The translations under genes and the position numbers were made by a program. From positions 1-40,320 of the forward strand of contig JBLILN010000014.1 of assembly GCA_047635695.1 (NCBI GenBank): a stretch of 40,320 bases of DNA. The letters are read 5' to 3'. Below the pieces are notes generated by a model. That model saw only the letters and a program-made list of their open reading frames with translations, ran no database searches and was not told the origin of the DNA. Of this stretch, positions 1 to 8,840 are shown in pieces (within the stretch, counting starts at the first letter, position 1; each line of letters starts with the position of its first letter). The stretch comes from UBA2136 sp047635695. Lineage in GTDB: Bacteria > Pseudomonadota > Alphaproteobacteria > UBA2136.

Positions 1-125
1 TGCACTGCCTAATAAGCATGTTGAGTTATTAATTCAAATTATTATAAATAATTCGAAGGGTTTTTAATTTGTTGTACGTATAAAGTACATATATAATTCA
101 AACACACAGTAAGAAAGTTAAAATT

Positions 126-431
126 ATGAAAAAAACAGCATTTACATTGTTTACTGCATTTGCAGTATTAACTGGAGCTGCTTCTTTTGCAGAAGACGAA
201 CATACTCAAAAACGTGACCACGGAAAAGGTATGCTTGAAAAAGTTGATTTGGTAAAAAATGGTAAAATATCTCAATCCGAATTTATTGAGAAAAGCAAAA
301 AACGTTTTATAAAAATGGATGGAAATAAAGATGGCTATCTAACACGTGATGAAATGAAAAATGCACGAAAGAAAATGCATAAACATATGAAAAATAGCCG
401 TGATAAGAAAACTAACGAATCTGAGGAATAA
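126..431 (+). CDS. Secreted EF-hand calcium-binding protein
   Basis: A 101-residue protein with an N-terminal signal peptide (Lys-Lys, then a hydrophobic stretch ending in ASFA around residue 22). It carries one canonical EF-hand loop at residues 65-76 (DGNKDGYLTRDE), with acidic or oxygen ligands at loop positions 1, 3, 5, 9 and 12. A second, degenerate loop at 41-52 has Val in place of the position-3 ligand. The tail after residue 77 is rich in Lys, Arg and His. Family knowledge says such proteins bind Ca2+ in the periplasm; the partner is unknown. It lies 33 bases upstream of a broken ECF sigma gene, a pairing that could have been one operon. It is intact, unlike the genes that follow. Confidence 0.85.
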   Translation: MKKTAFTLFTAFAVLTGAASFAEDEHTQKRDHGKGMLEKVDLVKNGKISQSEFIEKSKKRFIKMDGNKDGYLTRDEMKNARKKMHKHMKNSRDKKTNESEE

Positions 432-464
432 ACATTGATACCTAAGTAGGTTGACATTGAACTA

Positions 465-984
465 ATGAAGCAAGTGTCTGTTGGTGATCAGCAGGCTTTT
501 GCTACGTTAGTTAAAACGCATACACCAAGCCTTTTACACTTTTGTTATTCATTGGTTCGTGATGAAGAGTTAACAAAAGACATTTTACAAAGTGTGCTTA
601 TTGTTTGGTGGCAAAAAGCGTCTTCTTGGGATAATACAAAGGGCGCGTTAATTACATGGCTTCATCGTATTGCGCATAACAAGTGTATTGATAGTTTACG
701 TCGTTTAAAGAACGTACCATTAGCAGAATTTAATGAAGATGTGTATTTTTCTAAGGTAGAATCAGCTTAATCTAAGGTGTCTGCAAACGAATTACGCTTA
801 AAAATAGGTGGTGAAGTACTTGATTTGTCAGAAACAGCGCGTTGCTATGTTATTAACCTATTATGAAGATTATACAAACGCAGAAGCCGCTGAATATATG
901 AATTTAAACATAAAGGCCGTTGAAAGTTTACTTGTACGTGCTAGAAACAAACTAAAGGGAAAGTTGAAAGGATTACAATTATGA
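465..984 (+). pseudogene. ECF RNA polymerase sigma factor, broken by a stop and a frameshift
   Basis: The first 101 residues are sigma-70 region 2: LLHFCYSLVRDEE, the core-binding segment around DILQSVLIVWWQKA, and ITWLHRIAHNKCIDSLRR. An in-frame TAA at 768-770 ends this part. The same frame stays open to about 830. Region 4 then continues one frame over, from about 838 (QRVAMLLTYYEDYTN, then a helix-turn-helix like NLNIKAVESLLVRARNKL), to a TGA at 982-984. The shift lies in GAAACAGCG at 831-839 and fits loss of two A bases or gain of one. The stop overlaps the next gene's ATG as ATGA, the usual sigma/anti-sigma coupling. The start is uncertain: the reading frame extends upstream to a TAG at 447, with only non-standard starts. 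As sequenced it cannot make a working sigma factor. Confidence 0.85.
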
Positions 985-1254
985 GTAAAAAAACATATTC
1001 AAATTTCACCAAAAGAATTAACTGAAATGGTAAATATTGCCACAAGTTATCCACAACAGTCTCCATATTTTAAAGCTAAAATTTATAATTTCAAACCAGC
1101 TATAGCATTCAGCGCTATAGCTGCTTGCCTTGCTATTATTTTGGTTACAAACATAAGTTACAAAACACCGCCCTTAACACTGGCTGAAGAGGCTGATTTT
1201 GTAGAAATAGTGGACTATATGTTCTTGGAGAGCGTTGATGGTGAAATTTCATAG
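981..1254 (+). pseudogene. Small membrane anti-sigma-like protein, frameshifted near its start
   Basis: The ATG at 981 overlaps the sigma-factor stop. The frame fails after a few codons at a run of seven A bases (987-993). One base fewer restores an open frame of about 90 residues beginning MSKKHIQISPKELTEM and ending at 1254. It has one membrane segment (AIAFSAIAACLAIILV) and a short outer part ending DYMFLESVDGEIS. The role is inferred from position: genes overlapping an ECF sigma gene often encode its membrane anti-sigma factor. The protein is short for a typical anti-sigma and lacks an obvious zinc HxxxCxxC motif, so it may equally be a small inner-membrane protein of unknown role. Confidence 0.6.
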
Positions 1255-1437
1255 CATTGCGTTTAAATTTGTCGTCATTCATCATTAATTTAGACAGCTT
1301 TAATTTCAAAATACAGTTGTATATTTGATATACACCACAAGCCGTTGTTATCCTAATGACATAAATTCGAATACTTCGTTTTTGTTATATCTGATAGTAT
1401 GTAAATAATATTTATTATAAATGAGAGTTGAAAAACG

Positions 1438-2499
1438 TTGATAGAAAAAATATTTGATCAGGCACGTTGGGCGCCAAGTGGCGACAATACACAACCTTGG
1501 TCTTTCAAAATAAGTGGCAAGCAAGAGTTTGAAATTCATTTTAAAGACGAACAATCAAATTTATTAAACTATAAAGGCTATGCTTTAAAATTGTCTCAAG
1601 GCGTTATGCTAGAAACAATAAGGTCTGCGGCGTCTCAGTACAATTACGACATAAAATGGTCTATCAACCCCGCAGATATTTGGCATATAACTGTTAAACT
1701 TGTAGAGTCTAACAGTGTTACAAAAGATGAAAACTGTGACTATATTTCACTAAGAAGTGTAAATAGATTTCCTTATAAAAAATATATTCTTACTGAATCT
1801 GACAAAATTGAACTTAAACAAAGTTTACCGAAAGATTACGATATAAATTGGTATGATACCATGAAGTCTAAATGGTCCATTTCTCTTATTAACATGAAAG
1901 TGAGCGCTATTCGTTTTATTTCAAAAAAACTTTATAAAAACCTGCAGGAAGTTATAGACTTTGATGAACGATATAGTGTTAATAAGTTACCATCAAGATC
2001 TTTAGGCTTGTCAGCCATTGTTCTACTTGGTTCTAAAGTTGCAATGAAATAATGGTTATACAGTTGCATTGTTAATTTTGGTTTGGGTGGTAAAATTATT
2101 GCTCATTTAGAATTGGATATTGCAGCAGGCATGAACTGTAGTTCACATTACACATTGTATCGCAAAGATAAAAAGAATTTTTCAGACTTAACTCACCTTG
2201 AATTAATAGATGCAGGCATTTGCTTACAAAGGTTTTGGCTTACACTTGCAAGAAAAGGCTATGTTATGCAACCTTCGTATGGTCCTATTATTTTTAGTCA
2301 TGTTGTTAAAATAGAAGATGGCTTTTCTATAGATCCTTCATGTCATAAAAAAGCGATAAGCCTTAGGTTGGTTATGTTGCAACTTAATGAAGACTCTGAC
2401 AGCGTTTTTTTTGCAGGTAGAGTCGGAAAAGCAAAGGATAAACCTTTACTATCAAGATCTATAAGACTTTCTTTAAAAAAACTCGAACTAAAAAAATAG
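1438..2499 (+). pseudogene. Nitroreductase-family (FMN) protein interrupted by an in-frame stop
   Basis: The N-terminal part carries the nitroreductase signature ARWAPSGDNTQPWSF near residue 9. The C-terminal part contains LELIDAGICLQRFWLTL, typical of the flavin-binding helix in this family, and ends with an RVG-like segment and a basic tail. The two parts are in the same frame and are split only by TAA at 2050-2052, between codons for VAMK and WLYSCIVNFG. Read through, the protein is about 353 residues, the length of the larger nitroreductase-like proteins annotated near ThiF/MoeB-type genes. The TTG start at 1438 is weak. An ATG at 1421 preceded by no clear ribosome site would need one extra base to join (MRVEKR, then this frame), so a second lesion is possible. 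The substrate is unknown. Confidence 0.7.
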
Positions 2500-2855
2500 A
2501 ATCTATATAATATTTTAGCTGCACTATAAACTGCTTCAAACTAGACCGATCGCCCCATGTGTATAATTATTTACACATTGAAGTTCATTCAGAGTTGAGC
2601 ACGAACCACCTTTTTGGATCGGTTATTTAATCTGTGACCATATTTAGCATATGTATGTTTAATGCACCTTAGCTATAAATCCCTATACGTTTCAACCCAT
2701 CATTTCCTAAAAATACCAGTTCAGTCCTATATTATCACGTAATCTCATCTAAAAATTACTGCTGTTTTACGGGAGCGAAATGTTGTGTCTAGTAAAGGCT
2801 AGGTGCTAGCCTTTATAGTAAGAGTTATTTAGCTCAACTAATAAGGGGTTCTTTA
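2500..2855. other. Intergenic region with two inverted repeats
   Basis: No convincing gene in 356 bases. It holds a 7-bp inverted repeat at 2557-2578 (ATGTGTA, 8-base spacer, TACACAT), which could be an operator. A perfect 9-bp hairpin lies at 2794-2814. The ribosome site AAGGGG at about 2843-2848 serves the downstream motA-like GTG. Confidence 0.5.
2794..2814 (+). repeat. Perfect 9-bp hairpin upstream of motA-like gene
   Basis: AAAGGCTAG, loop GTG, CTAGCCTTT. No T-run follows, so it is not a classical terminator. It lies 41 bases before the GTG of the motA-like gene and could be an operator or an mRNA leader structure. Confidence 0.5.
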
Positions 2856-3636
2856 GTGAAAAAACTTACAGTATTTACACTTTTCATGTGTTTTATTATA
2901 ACCTTTGGGGCAGCTTTTTATGGAATAAGATATCTCTCTCCTATGGAATCCGAGAGGGCTCGTAATCGTTTTATTTGGAACGATGACAGCTACCTTTGCG
3001 ACTTATAGTCTAGATTCAGTGTTTGTAGCCATAAAAAGTTATTTAAAGTCTTATAACTACCTCAAAAATTTTAGTAAAATGCAGAAACATGACTTTCCAA
3101 TAATTTTTAATACACTGTCTCATATTAATAGCGATAATAAAAGGCAAGCAAGTAAGATCGCTAGAACTTTGCAGTGGTATATTACTCGTGAAGGATTTGA
3201 AATGTTGATTGATGATATTAATTCATTTAATGAAACTTTAAAATTTATTTCTCATCAAATTAATGTAGTAGATGCAATAGATAAAGCTACTGTTTCAACA
3301 CTTAAAGGAATGGGAAGTTATGCACCTGCCTTTGGTATGATGGGGACATTGTTTGGTTTGATTTATTTATTAAGTGAAATATCTCCAGATAATATTCATC
3401 TCATAACTCATGGATTGGCGATTGCTATGATGACAAACCTATATGGCATAATGCTTTCTAACCTCGTTTTTAAGCCCATGGCAAAAAAAGTAGACGAGGC
3501 GTCTAAAATTAAACATGCGCATGCTGAAATTGGCTATCAATTTTTGTTTATTATAAATTAATGAAAATCAGTTTCCAGCGCAAAAGAGCTTGCTCATAAA
3601 TACTATAAAAAAGAAATGGAAGAACCTGGTCTATAA
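2856..3636 (+). pseudogene. motA: MotA-like flagellar stator subunit, frameshifted
   Basis: GTG start at 2856 with AAGGGG upstream. The first segment (KKLTVFTLFMCFIITFGAAF) is a membrane helix. The frame then shifts near 2964, where one extra base in CGTAATC moves it to the frame that reads IVLFGTMTATFATYSLD. The rest holds the MotA/TolQ/ExbB signature YAPAFGMMGTLFGLIYLL and a following membrane helix. Two consecutive stops (TAA TGA, 3559-3564) precede a further in-frame tail, KSVSSAKELAHKYYKKEMEEP, ending at 3636. With these repaired the length is about 259 residues, normal for MotA. MotA forms the proton- or sodium-conducting stator with MotB, which follows and overlaps. At least two independent lesions suggest real decay. 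Confidence 0.8.
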
Positions 3637-4314
3637 AAAACCTCGCCAGGAACACATTAGAGATAATGATGATACAGCTGAAAATCTAGAAGAGTGGATG
3701 ATTTCTTATTTAGACTTAGTAACCCTTTTACTAGTGTTTTTTGTTTCGTTAATAGCATTTGCTAACTTTTCAGCAGCCCCATTGGGTGATCAACTTGAAA
3801 AAAAAGTGAAACCTGGCGCTTTGACAGCCACGTTAATGAGGGAAAAATTTGCTGAATTTACTGCACAAGGTAGCTCTAGTCTTGTAGTCCCTTCATATGA
3901 AGGGCTTTTATACAAACTTAAGCTGCTTCGTAAAAAAACAACTTAATAGGTAAGTCTAATATATATCTTGATAAAAAAGGAGCCAATATTGAGTTTACCT
4001 TTGTTTTGATTAAGAGAAAAGGATTGGGGCATGAGCTAACAGTGGATGGACTCATTGTTTTTAAAAATCTTGTTGATATGATTTATGCATTTGAGGAATA
4101 TGTTCATATAATTATATATTACGAGTCTGCTGTATCACCGAGTGTTTCAACAAGGAGAGAAGTAAATAACTTAGCTGTTAACACTAAATTTGCATTAATT
4201 AAAAACTTTGGAGACTTAATGGTTAGCTCATCGGCTATGTTTATTGACAACCTTAATATAAGGGAACCTGTAATTAAAACTGTTATTCGCTTTTCACCAG
4301 AACCTTTGTTGTAA
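3590..4314 (+). pseudogene. motB: MotB-like stator subunit, frameshifted, divergent C-terminal domain
   Basis: The N-terminal part has a basic cytoplasmic region and the single MotB membrane helix, WMISYLDLVTLLLVFFVSL, including the essential Asp. The frame is lost at a run of seven A bases (3932-3938), giving a stop at 3944-3946. One more base restores a frame reading NLIGKSNIYLDKKGANIEFT and running to 4314, about 241 residues in all. The C-terminal region should be the OmpA-like peptidoglycan-binding domain, but the usual HTD motif is not visible; only faint similarity remains (NNLAVNTKFALIKNF). The start overlaps the motA tail; TTG at 3590 is the most upstream in-frame choice and is uncertain. 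Together with the broken motA it indicates a dead stator locus. Confidence 0.7.
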
Positions 4315-4389
4315 GTTTTGCTTAGAGGCTTAACATATTTAAATTTCGTGTGGAATGCCTCAACCTGAGCCATTCTTAATAAATTGACA

Positions 4390-4412
4390 CTTATGTTATA
4401 ATGACTCGTACA
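4390..4412 (+). promoter_or_regulatory. Possible Zur-type half site upstream of zinc locus
   Basis: The segment TATGTTATAATGAC resembles one arm of the zinc-uptake-regulator consensus TGTTATANTATAACA, but the second arm is poor. It also contains a possible -10 (TATAAT at about 4397-4402). It is suggested mainly because the genes that follow are zinc-uptake genes. Confidence 0.2.
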
Positions 4413-4507
4413 TTGAGGTTTATGTAGTTTTTCACAAAACATTAGTGCCGTACTAACTCTTATTTAATTTCTTTGACTTATGTATTGAGTTTGTATAAAC
4501 ATAGCCC

Positions 4508-4804
4508 ATGATGAGAAAATTTTTAACAGGCATTTTTTTATTTGTTTTAATGTTGGCGCAATTTGCGTCTATCTCTCATGCTGTCGATTATGCATTTGAT
4601 GATAAGCATAAAAATCTACCACAACATGAATGTGTTTTATGCCATGCTGATATTGGCATTCCATTTGTCGAAGCTGAATCTAACTTCAACATATCAAGTT
4701 TTCTTAAAGGAAATCTATTTTTTGTAGATATACATTTTATATATATCAATAAAGCTTATAAACCGTATCAAGGTCGTTCACCCCCATTAAACCTAGCTTC
4801 TTAA
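4508..4804 (+). CDS. Small secreted CxxCH protein of zinc-uptake loci
   Basis: A 98-residue protein with a signal peptide (MMRKF, hydrophobic core, cleavage near SHA at residue 25). The short mature part has several His residues, one CVLCH motif near residue 42 and a C-terminal RSPP. Small proteins of this plan, sitting just before a porin and ZnuA in proteobacteria, are annotated as zinc chaperones of ABC zinc uptake systems. I infer that it binds or presents zinc in the periplasm through the Cys/His cluster. The CxxCH could also bind haem, but a single motif in so short a protein next to zinc genes makes that less likely. Tandem ATG codons at the start leave one residue of doubt. Confidence 0.6.
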   Translation: MMRKFLTGIFLFVLMLAQFASISHAVDYAFDDKHKNLPQHECVLCHADIGIPFVEAESNFNISSFLKGNLFFVDIHFIYINKAYKPYQGRSPPLNLAS

Positions 4805-4855
4805 TTTTTGGCTTATAACAGCCACACAAATAATTTATAACTAGGATATTAAAAT

Positions 4856-6190
4856 ATGAAAAAATATACATTAGCCCTTGCGGCTACTTCTATGCTGTTG
4901 AACGTAAACTACGCAATGGCAAACGATAATGCAGACATTCAAAACCTGCAAGACGAACTTAAAAATTTACGTGCTTTGTATGAGTCACGTCTTACCCTAC
5001 TGGAAAACAACCTTTCTAAACTTGAGGCAACAAAGAAGATCGAAACTTCTTCTGTACCAGCTATGGAAAAATCGGCAAGGACTGTACGTGATAATAGCTT
5101 TAACCCTTCAATCGGTTTAATTTTAAATGGTACAATGAACACGTTTTCATCTAACAGCTCTGAAATGGCAGGCCTTGCCATGGGTGAAGAAGGTGAACGC
5201 GGCAAAGAAGGTTTTTCTATTGGTGAATCAGAGTTAAATATATCAGCCAATATTGACGATAAGTTTAAAGCTAGTTCTACCATTGCTATTGTGAATGAAG
5301 ATGGTTCAGATATTATTGAACTGGAAGAAGCATACATTGAAACTTTAGGTGGTACATTACCATACGGCTTAAATGTTAAGGCTGGCCGCGCGTTATGGAC
5401 CTTAGGCTACTTAAATGAACACCACGCACATTCTGATGATTTTGCTGATAGACCATTACCATACAGAGCGTTTTTAAATAAAGCTTATAATGACGATGGT
5501 ATTGAAGCGAGCATGATTTTACCAACGGATCTATACACTGAAATTGGTGGTGGTGTTTTCCGTGGTGATGACTTTCCACATGGTGGTGCTGATAGTGGTG
5601 TAGAAGCATGGAGTGCTTTTGCACGTGTTGGTGGTGATATAGGTGATAAGCAAAGCTGGCGTTTAGGTGCATCGACGTTACAAGGTTCTAGCAATGGCCG
5701 GGCGAGTAATGAAGACGTTGTGAACTTTACAGGTGATTCAGACCTATATATTGCAGATGTACGCTACACATGGACGCCAACTGGTAATTCAGCCAAAGAA
5801 GAGGTTATATTCCAAGGTGAATATTTCTACCGTGATGAAGACGGCAGGTATGAAGATACTGATGCTGCAACAGGGCTGGTTTCAGTAGATGGTGCAAGTT
5901 CGGGCTGGTATGCACAAGGTATTTATAAGTGGAGCCCTTCATGGCGTGCAGGTATACGTTATAGCCAGTTAAACCCAATGGATACAGTTGCAGCTCTTGC
6001 AGGTTCAGCGTTAGATGCAAAGGGTTATAAACCAAAATCTATCAGCACGATGCTTGACTGGACCAATAGTGAATTTAGCCGCTTACGTTTTCAATATAAC
6101 CATGAAGAGTTGAGCCGTGATGTAGTTGATAAACAGTTTGTATTGCAATACACAATGAGCTTGGGCGCACATGGCGCTCATAAATTCTAA
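4856..6190 (+). CDS. Coiled-coil outer-membrane porin of the zinc-uptake locus
   Basis: A 444-residue outer-membrane protein. The signal peptide ends near AMA (residue 22). Residues about 25-60 form a heptad-rich coiled coil (IQNLQDELKNLRALYESRL), as in trimeric or peptidoglycan-contacting porins. The rest is made of alternating beta strands rich in Gly, Tyr and Trp, and the C-terminus ends in Phe, consistent with a Bam-recognised barrel. Similar non-TonB barrels precede znuA in other proteobacteria and are thought to let zinc cross the outer membrane under limitation. A ribosome site (AGGA) lies 8-9 bases before the ATG. The last 20 bases overlap the znuA start, implying translational coupling. 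The zinc role is inferred from context. Confidence 0.7.
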   Translation: MKKYTLALAATSMLLNVNYAMANDNADIQNLQDELKNLRALYESRLTLLENNLSKLEATKKIETSSVPAMEKSARTVRDNSFNPSIGLILNGTMNTFSSNSSEMAGLAMGEEGERGKEGFSIGESELNISANIDDKFKASSTIAIVNEDGSDIIELEEAYIETLGGTLPYGLNVKAGRALWTLGYLNEHHAHSDDFADRPLPYRAFLNKAYNDDGIEASMILPTDLYTEIGGGVFRGDDFPHGGADSGVEAWSAFARVGGDIGDKQSWRLGASTLQGSSNGRASNEDVVNFTGDSDLYIADVRYTWTPTGNSAKEEVIFQGEYFYRDEDGRYEDTDAATGLVSVDGASSGWYAQGIYKWSPSWRAGIRYSQLNPMDTVAALAGSALDAKGYKPKSISTMLDWTNSEFSRLRFQYNHEELSRDVVDKQFVLQYTMSLGAHGAHKF

Positions 6191-7085
6191 GTTGTTTAAC
6201 TTTAAATTTATTGGTGTAGTGGGGTTGCTTTTAGCAACCTCAATACCAGCTTATGCTGTGGTGAATGTATTTGCCTGTGAGCCTGAGTGGGAAGCTTTAG
6301 CTATAGAAATTGGTGGTGATCACATAAAAGTGAAAACCGCTACAAATGATAAACAAGACCCGCACTACTTACGTGCGAAGCCAAGTTTGCTGGCTGCTAT
6401 GCGCCGTGCTGATTTGGTGTTTTGTTCAGGGGCCGATTTAGAAATTGGTTGGTTACCCATTCTATTAAATAAAGCAGGTGGAGTAAACGTACAAGTCGGT
6501 AAATCTGGCTATTTAATGGCAGCAGATTATGTGCAGTTGTTAGATAAACCAGTTTTATTAGATCGTTCACAGGGGGATGTCCATGCGATGGGCAATCCTC
6601 ATGTTCACCTTAATCCACATAATTTGAAACCAATAGCTAAAGAGCTGTCAAAGCGTTTGTCTGTATTAGATGTTCAAAATAAATTGTATTATACGAAACG
6701 ACTTGACCTGTTTTTAAATAAGCTTTATACGCATATTAAAATATGGGAAGAAAAAGCGGTTATATTAAAAGAACAGAAAATTATTTCTCACCATAAATCA
6801 TGGTCTTACTTGATTGATTGGCTTGACTTACAACTGCTAGAAACCTTAGAAGATAAATCAGGTGTAACGCCCACACTCACGCATTTGAACAGTGTTTTGA
6901 ATGTAGCTAAAAAAGAACAACCATTTGTGATAATACGCTCCCCTTATAATGATGCACAGGCATCGCTATGGCTAAGCGATAAGTCTGGGATATCTGCAAA
7001 AGAAATTATGTTTACTGTTGATGGATCTTCTTTGTTTGACTTATACGATACCATCATAAATGAGTTAGTGGTTTTGGTTAAATGA
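6171..7085 (+). CDS. znuA: Zinc ABC transporter substrate-binding protein, ZnuA-like
   Basis: A 304-residue periplasmic cluster A-1 metal-binding protein. Residues 1-29 are a signal peptide ending PAYA. Candidate metal ligands follow the ZnuA order: His65 in DPHYLRAKPS, a His in GNPHVHLNPHN, a His in the ISHHKSWSYL segment and an Asp near the C-terminus in VDGSSLFDLY. The His-rich loop of E. coli ZnuA is absent, but the separate CVLCH protein upstream may compensate. The start overlaps the porin gene and the stop overlaps the permease start (ATGA), so porin, binding protein and permease form one unit. Manganese or iron cannot be ruled out as the metal. Confidence 0.85.
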   Translation: MALINSKLFNFKFIGVVGLLLATSIPAYAVVNVFACEPEWEALAIEIGGDHIKVKTATNDKQDPHYLRAKPSLLAAMRRADLVFCSGADLEIGWLPILLNKAGGVNVQVGKSGYLMAADYVQLLDKPVLLDRSQGDVHAMGNPHVHLNPHNLKPIAKELSKRLSVLDVQNKLYYTKRLDLFLNKLYTHIKIWEEKAVILKEQKIISHHKSWSYLIDWLDLQLLETLEDKSGVTPTLTHLNSVLNVAKKEQPFVIIRSPYNDAQASLWLSDKSGISAKEIMFTVDGSSLFDLYDTIINELVVLVK

Positions 7086-7834
7086 TAGATTTAATCCCTT
7101 TGGTGCTGCCTGCGTTATGTGCAGGCATGATGATTGTTCTCGTACATTCGGTATTGGGTATAGAAGTATTAAAGCGTGGCATTGTCTTTATGGACATTGC
7201 CATTGCTCAGCTAGCTGGCTTTGGTTTTGTGCTGTCTCAAAGCTATTTAGGTGATAATTATGAATTTTCACATCAACTAGTTGCTTTGTCTTTCGCTCTT
7301 TTAGGTGCTGTTATATTTAGATGGTTTGAAAGGGAAGTTCCACAGTATGTAGAAGCCTTAATTGGTGTTTCCTTTGTGTTCACAGCGTCATTGTCGCTTC
7401 TTGTTCTTGCGGATAATCCACACGGTGGTGAAGAAATTCAACATTTACTTTCAGGACACATCCTGTTTGTAACCTGGCAGGACGTGCTCATGCACGCACC
7501 CGTTTATTTATGTATATTTGTACTCTGGTTTTTAAAGAATAATTTTAGGTCGGGGCTTATGTTCTATACGTTGTTTGCACTCGCGGTAACATCATCTGTT
7601 CAATTGGTAGGTGTTTACGTTGTCTTTATAAGCCTTATTCTTCCAGCTGTTGTTTTAGGGCTTACCCATAATAATAAATATAGGTATGCTTGGGCTTATG
7701 GTGTTATATCGTTGTTTGTAGGTATAATGACTTCAATTGTTTGTGACCTCCCTTCTGGGTCTGTTATTGTTGCTTCCTATGTTGTATTGGCGGCCCTGTG
7801 GGTTTCGATTAATAAGTTGATGAAACGAGTTTGA
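7082..7834 (+). CDS. znuB: Zinc ABC transporter permease, ZnuB-like
   Basis: A 250-residue integral membrane protein of the ABC-3 permease family with about 7-8 hydrophobic segments. Family features include the segment GIVFMDIAIAQLAGFG, which includes the region that contacts the ATPase, and LVGVYVVFISLILPAVV. It starts at an ATG overlapping the znuA stop. With ZnuA it would move zinc across the inner membrane. No ATPase (ZnuC) gene follows: the next 354 bases have no gene and the following gene is a sensor protein. The ATPase must therefore lie elsewhere or be shared. Confidence 0.85.
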   Translation: MIDLIPLVLPALCAGMMIVLVHSVLGIEVLKRGIVFMDIAIAQLAGFGFVLSQSYLGDNYEFSHQLVALSFALLGAVIFRWFEREVPQYVEALIGVSFVFTASLSLLVLADNPHGGEEIQHLLSGHILFVTWQDVLMHAPVYLCIFVLWFLKNNFRSGLMFYTLFALAVTSSVQLVGVYVVFISLILPAVVLGLTHNNKYRYAWAYGVISLFVGIMTSIVCDLPSGSVIVASYVVLAALWVSINKLMKRV

Positions 7835-8188
7835 TACAGTTATTTTTTGACGGATGTTACAAATAATATGGCCGATTGGATTGCTATGAGAATATCAAAC
7901 ACACTGCCAGTCGTGGACATCGTAAATGCATAACATCAACTGTATTTTTTCTCACATCAATATTTATAATTCTTATGCGGAAACAACCAAAGGTTGTGCT
8001 TTGATGCATTAAAGTAATTAATATATGTTTTTATTGGGGGCTTATTTTTTAGCGTACAAAATAAACCTTTGTATAATATGTTAAATTTATTTTTTATGAT
8101 TTTAATGCTTTTAATTTAACGCAAGACACACCATAATTATATTCATGGCACTAAATAAATAAATTCAATAACAACAAGGCTATATAAA
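7835..8188. other. Intergenic region before the PDC/chemoreceptor genes
   Basis: No gene seen in 354 AT-rich bases. A -10-like TATAAT lies at 8072-8077, about 115 bases before the next ATG, without a strong -35. No clear terminator for the zinc genes is visible. Confidence 0.4.
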
Positions 8189-8752
8189 ATGAAACAAAAA
8201 TATACGGTACTATTATCAGCATTATTTGCAACAACTGCAATTACGGCTCAATCTCAAGATCTAGACGCATACAAACTTCAAGCTATCTCTGACGCAAAGA
8301 CTCTAAATCAAAATGCTGTTGTATTAGACGCTATTAAAAAACAAAACGATTTACATGCAACGTTCACTGAAGCTAAAATTCTCGAACTTGATGTTGCTTG
8401 GCGTTCTGAAGTAAAAAGTAATGAATATAAAATTGTCAGCAGCGTAAAAACATCTAAAGCCTCCTCAGAGCTTTCAAACATAAAAGAATCAAGCCAAGGT
8501 ACCTACGGTGAGATTTTCATTATGGATAACAAGGGTCTAAACGTTGCTATGAGTGATGTTACTTCTGACTATTGGCAAGGTGATGAAGCTAAATGGCAAA
8601 AAACATACCTAATGGGCGCTGATGCTGTTCATACAAGTGATGTTGAATTTGATGAATCTGTTCAAGCTTACACATCTCAAATTAGTACAGCCCTTACAGA
8701 TGAAACGGGTGCAGTTATTGGCGCTATCACTTTTGGCGTAATCATGGAATAA
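8189..8752 (+). CDS. Stand-alone periplasmic PDC/Cache sensor protein
   Basis: A 187-residue secreted protein. The signal peptide ends near AQS (residue 22). The mature part matches the single-Cache/PDC fold: a long N-terminal helix, then strand segments GEIFIMDNKGLNVAMSDVTS, the ligand-pocket motif DYWQGDE at residues 127-133, and a terminal strand GAVIGAITFGVIM. Such domains normally form the outer part of chemoreceptors and kinases; here there is no membrane anchor beyond the signal. The next gene is a chemoreceptor on the same strand, so I infer a soluble ligand-binding partner that docks on it. The ligand is unknown. Confidence 0.75.
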   Translation: MKQKYTVLLSALFATTAITAQSQDLDAYKLQAISDAKTLNQNAVVLDAIKKQNDLHATFTEAKILELDVAWRSEVKSNEYKIVSSVKTSKASSELSNIKESSQGTYGEIFIMDNKGLNVAMSDVTSDYWQGDEAKWQKTYLMGADAVHTSDVEFDESVQAYTSQISTALTDETGAVIGAITFGVIME

Positions 8753-8786
8753 TACATAGAATAATTTAGAGTAAATAACAATAATG

Positions 8787-8824
8787 ACGCTCAGGGGACT
8801 CTATAAAATTCCTTGAGCGTTTTA
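8787..8824 (+). terminator. Intercistronic hairpin, likely attenuating terminator
   Basis: A 12-bp stem, ACGCTCAGGGGA (8787-8798) with TTCCTTGAGCGT (8809-8820), is followed by TTTT. It sits between the PDC gene and the chemoreceptor gene and would lower expression of the receptor relative to the soluble sensor. Confidence 0.65.
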
Positions 8825-8840
8825 AAAGGACCCTATTAAA

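Noticed and set aside
4119..4442. A 107-codon minus-strand frame over the motB end.
   Set aside because: It is a shadow of the broken motB and encodes no known motif.
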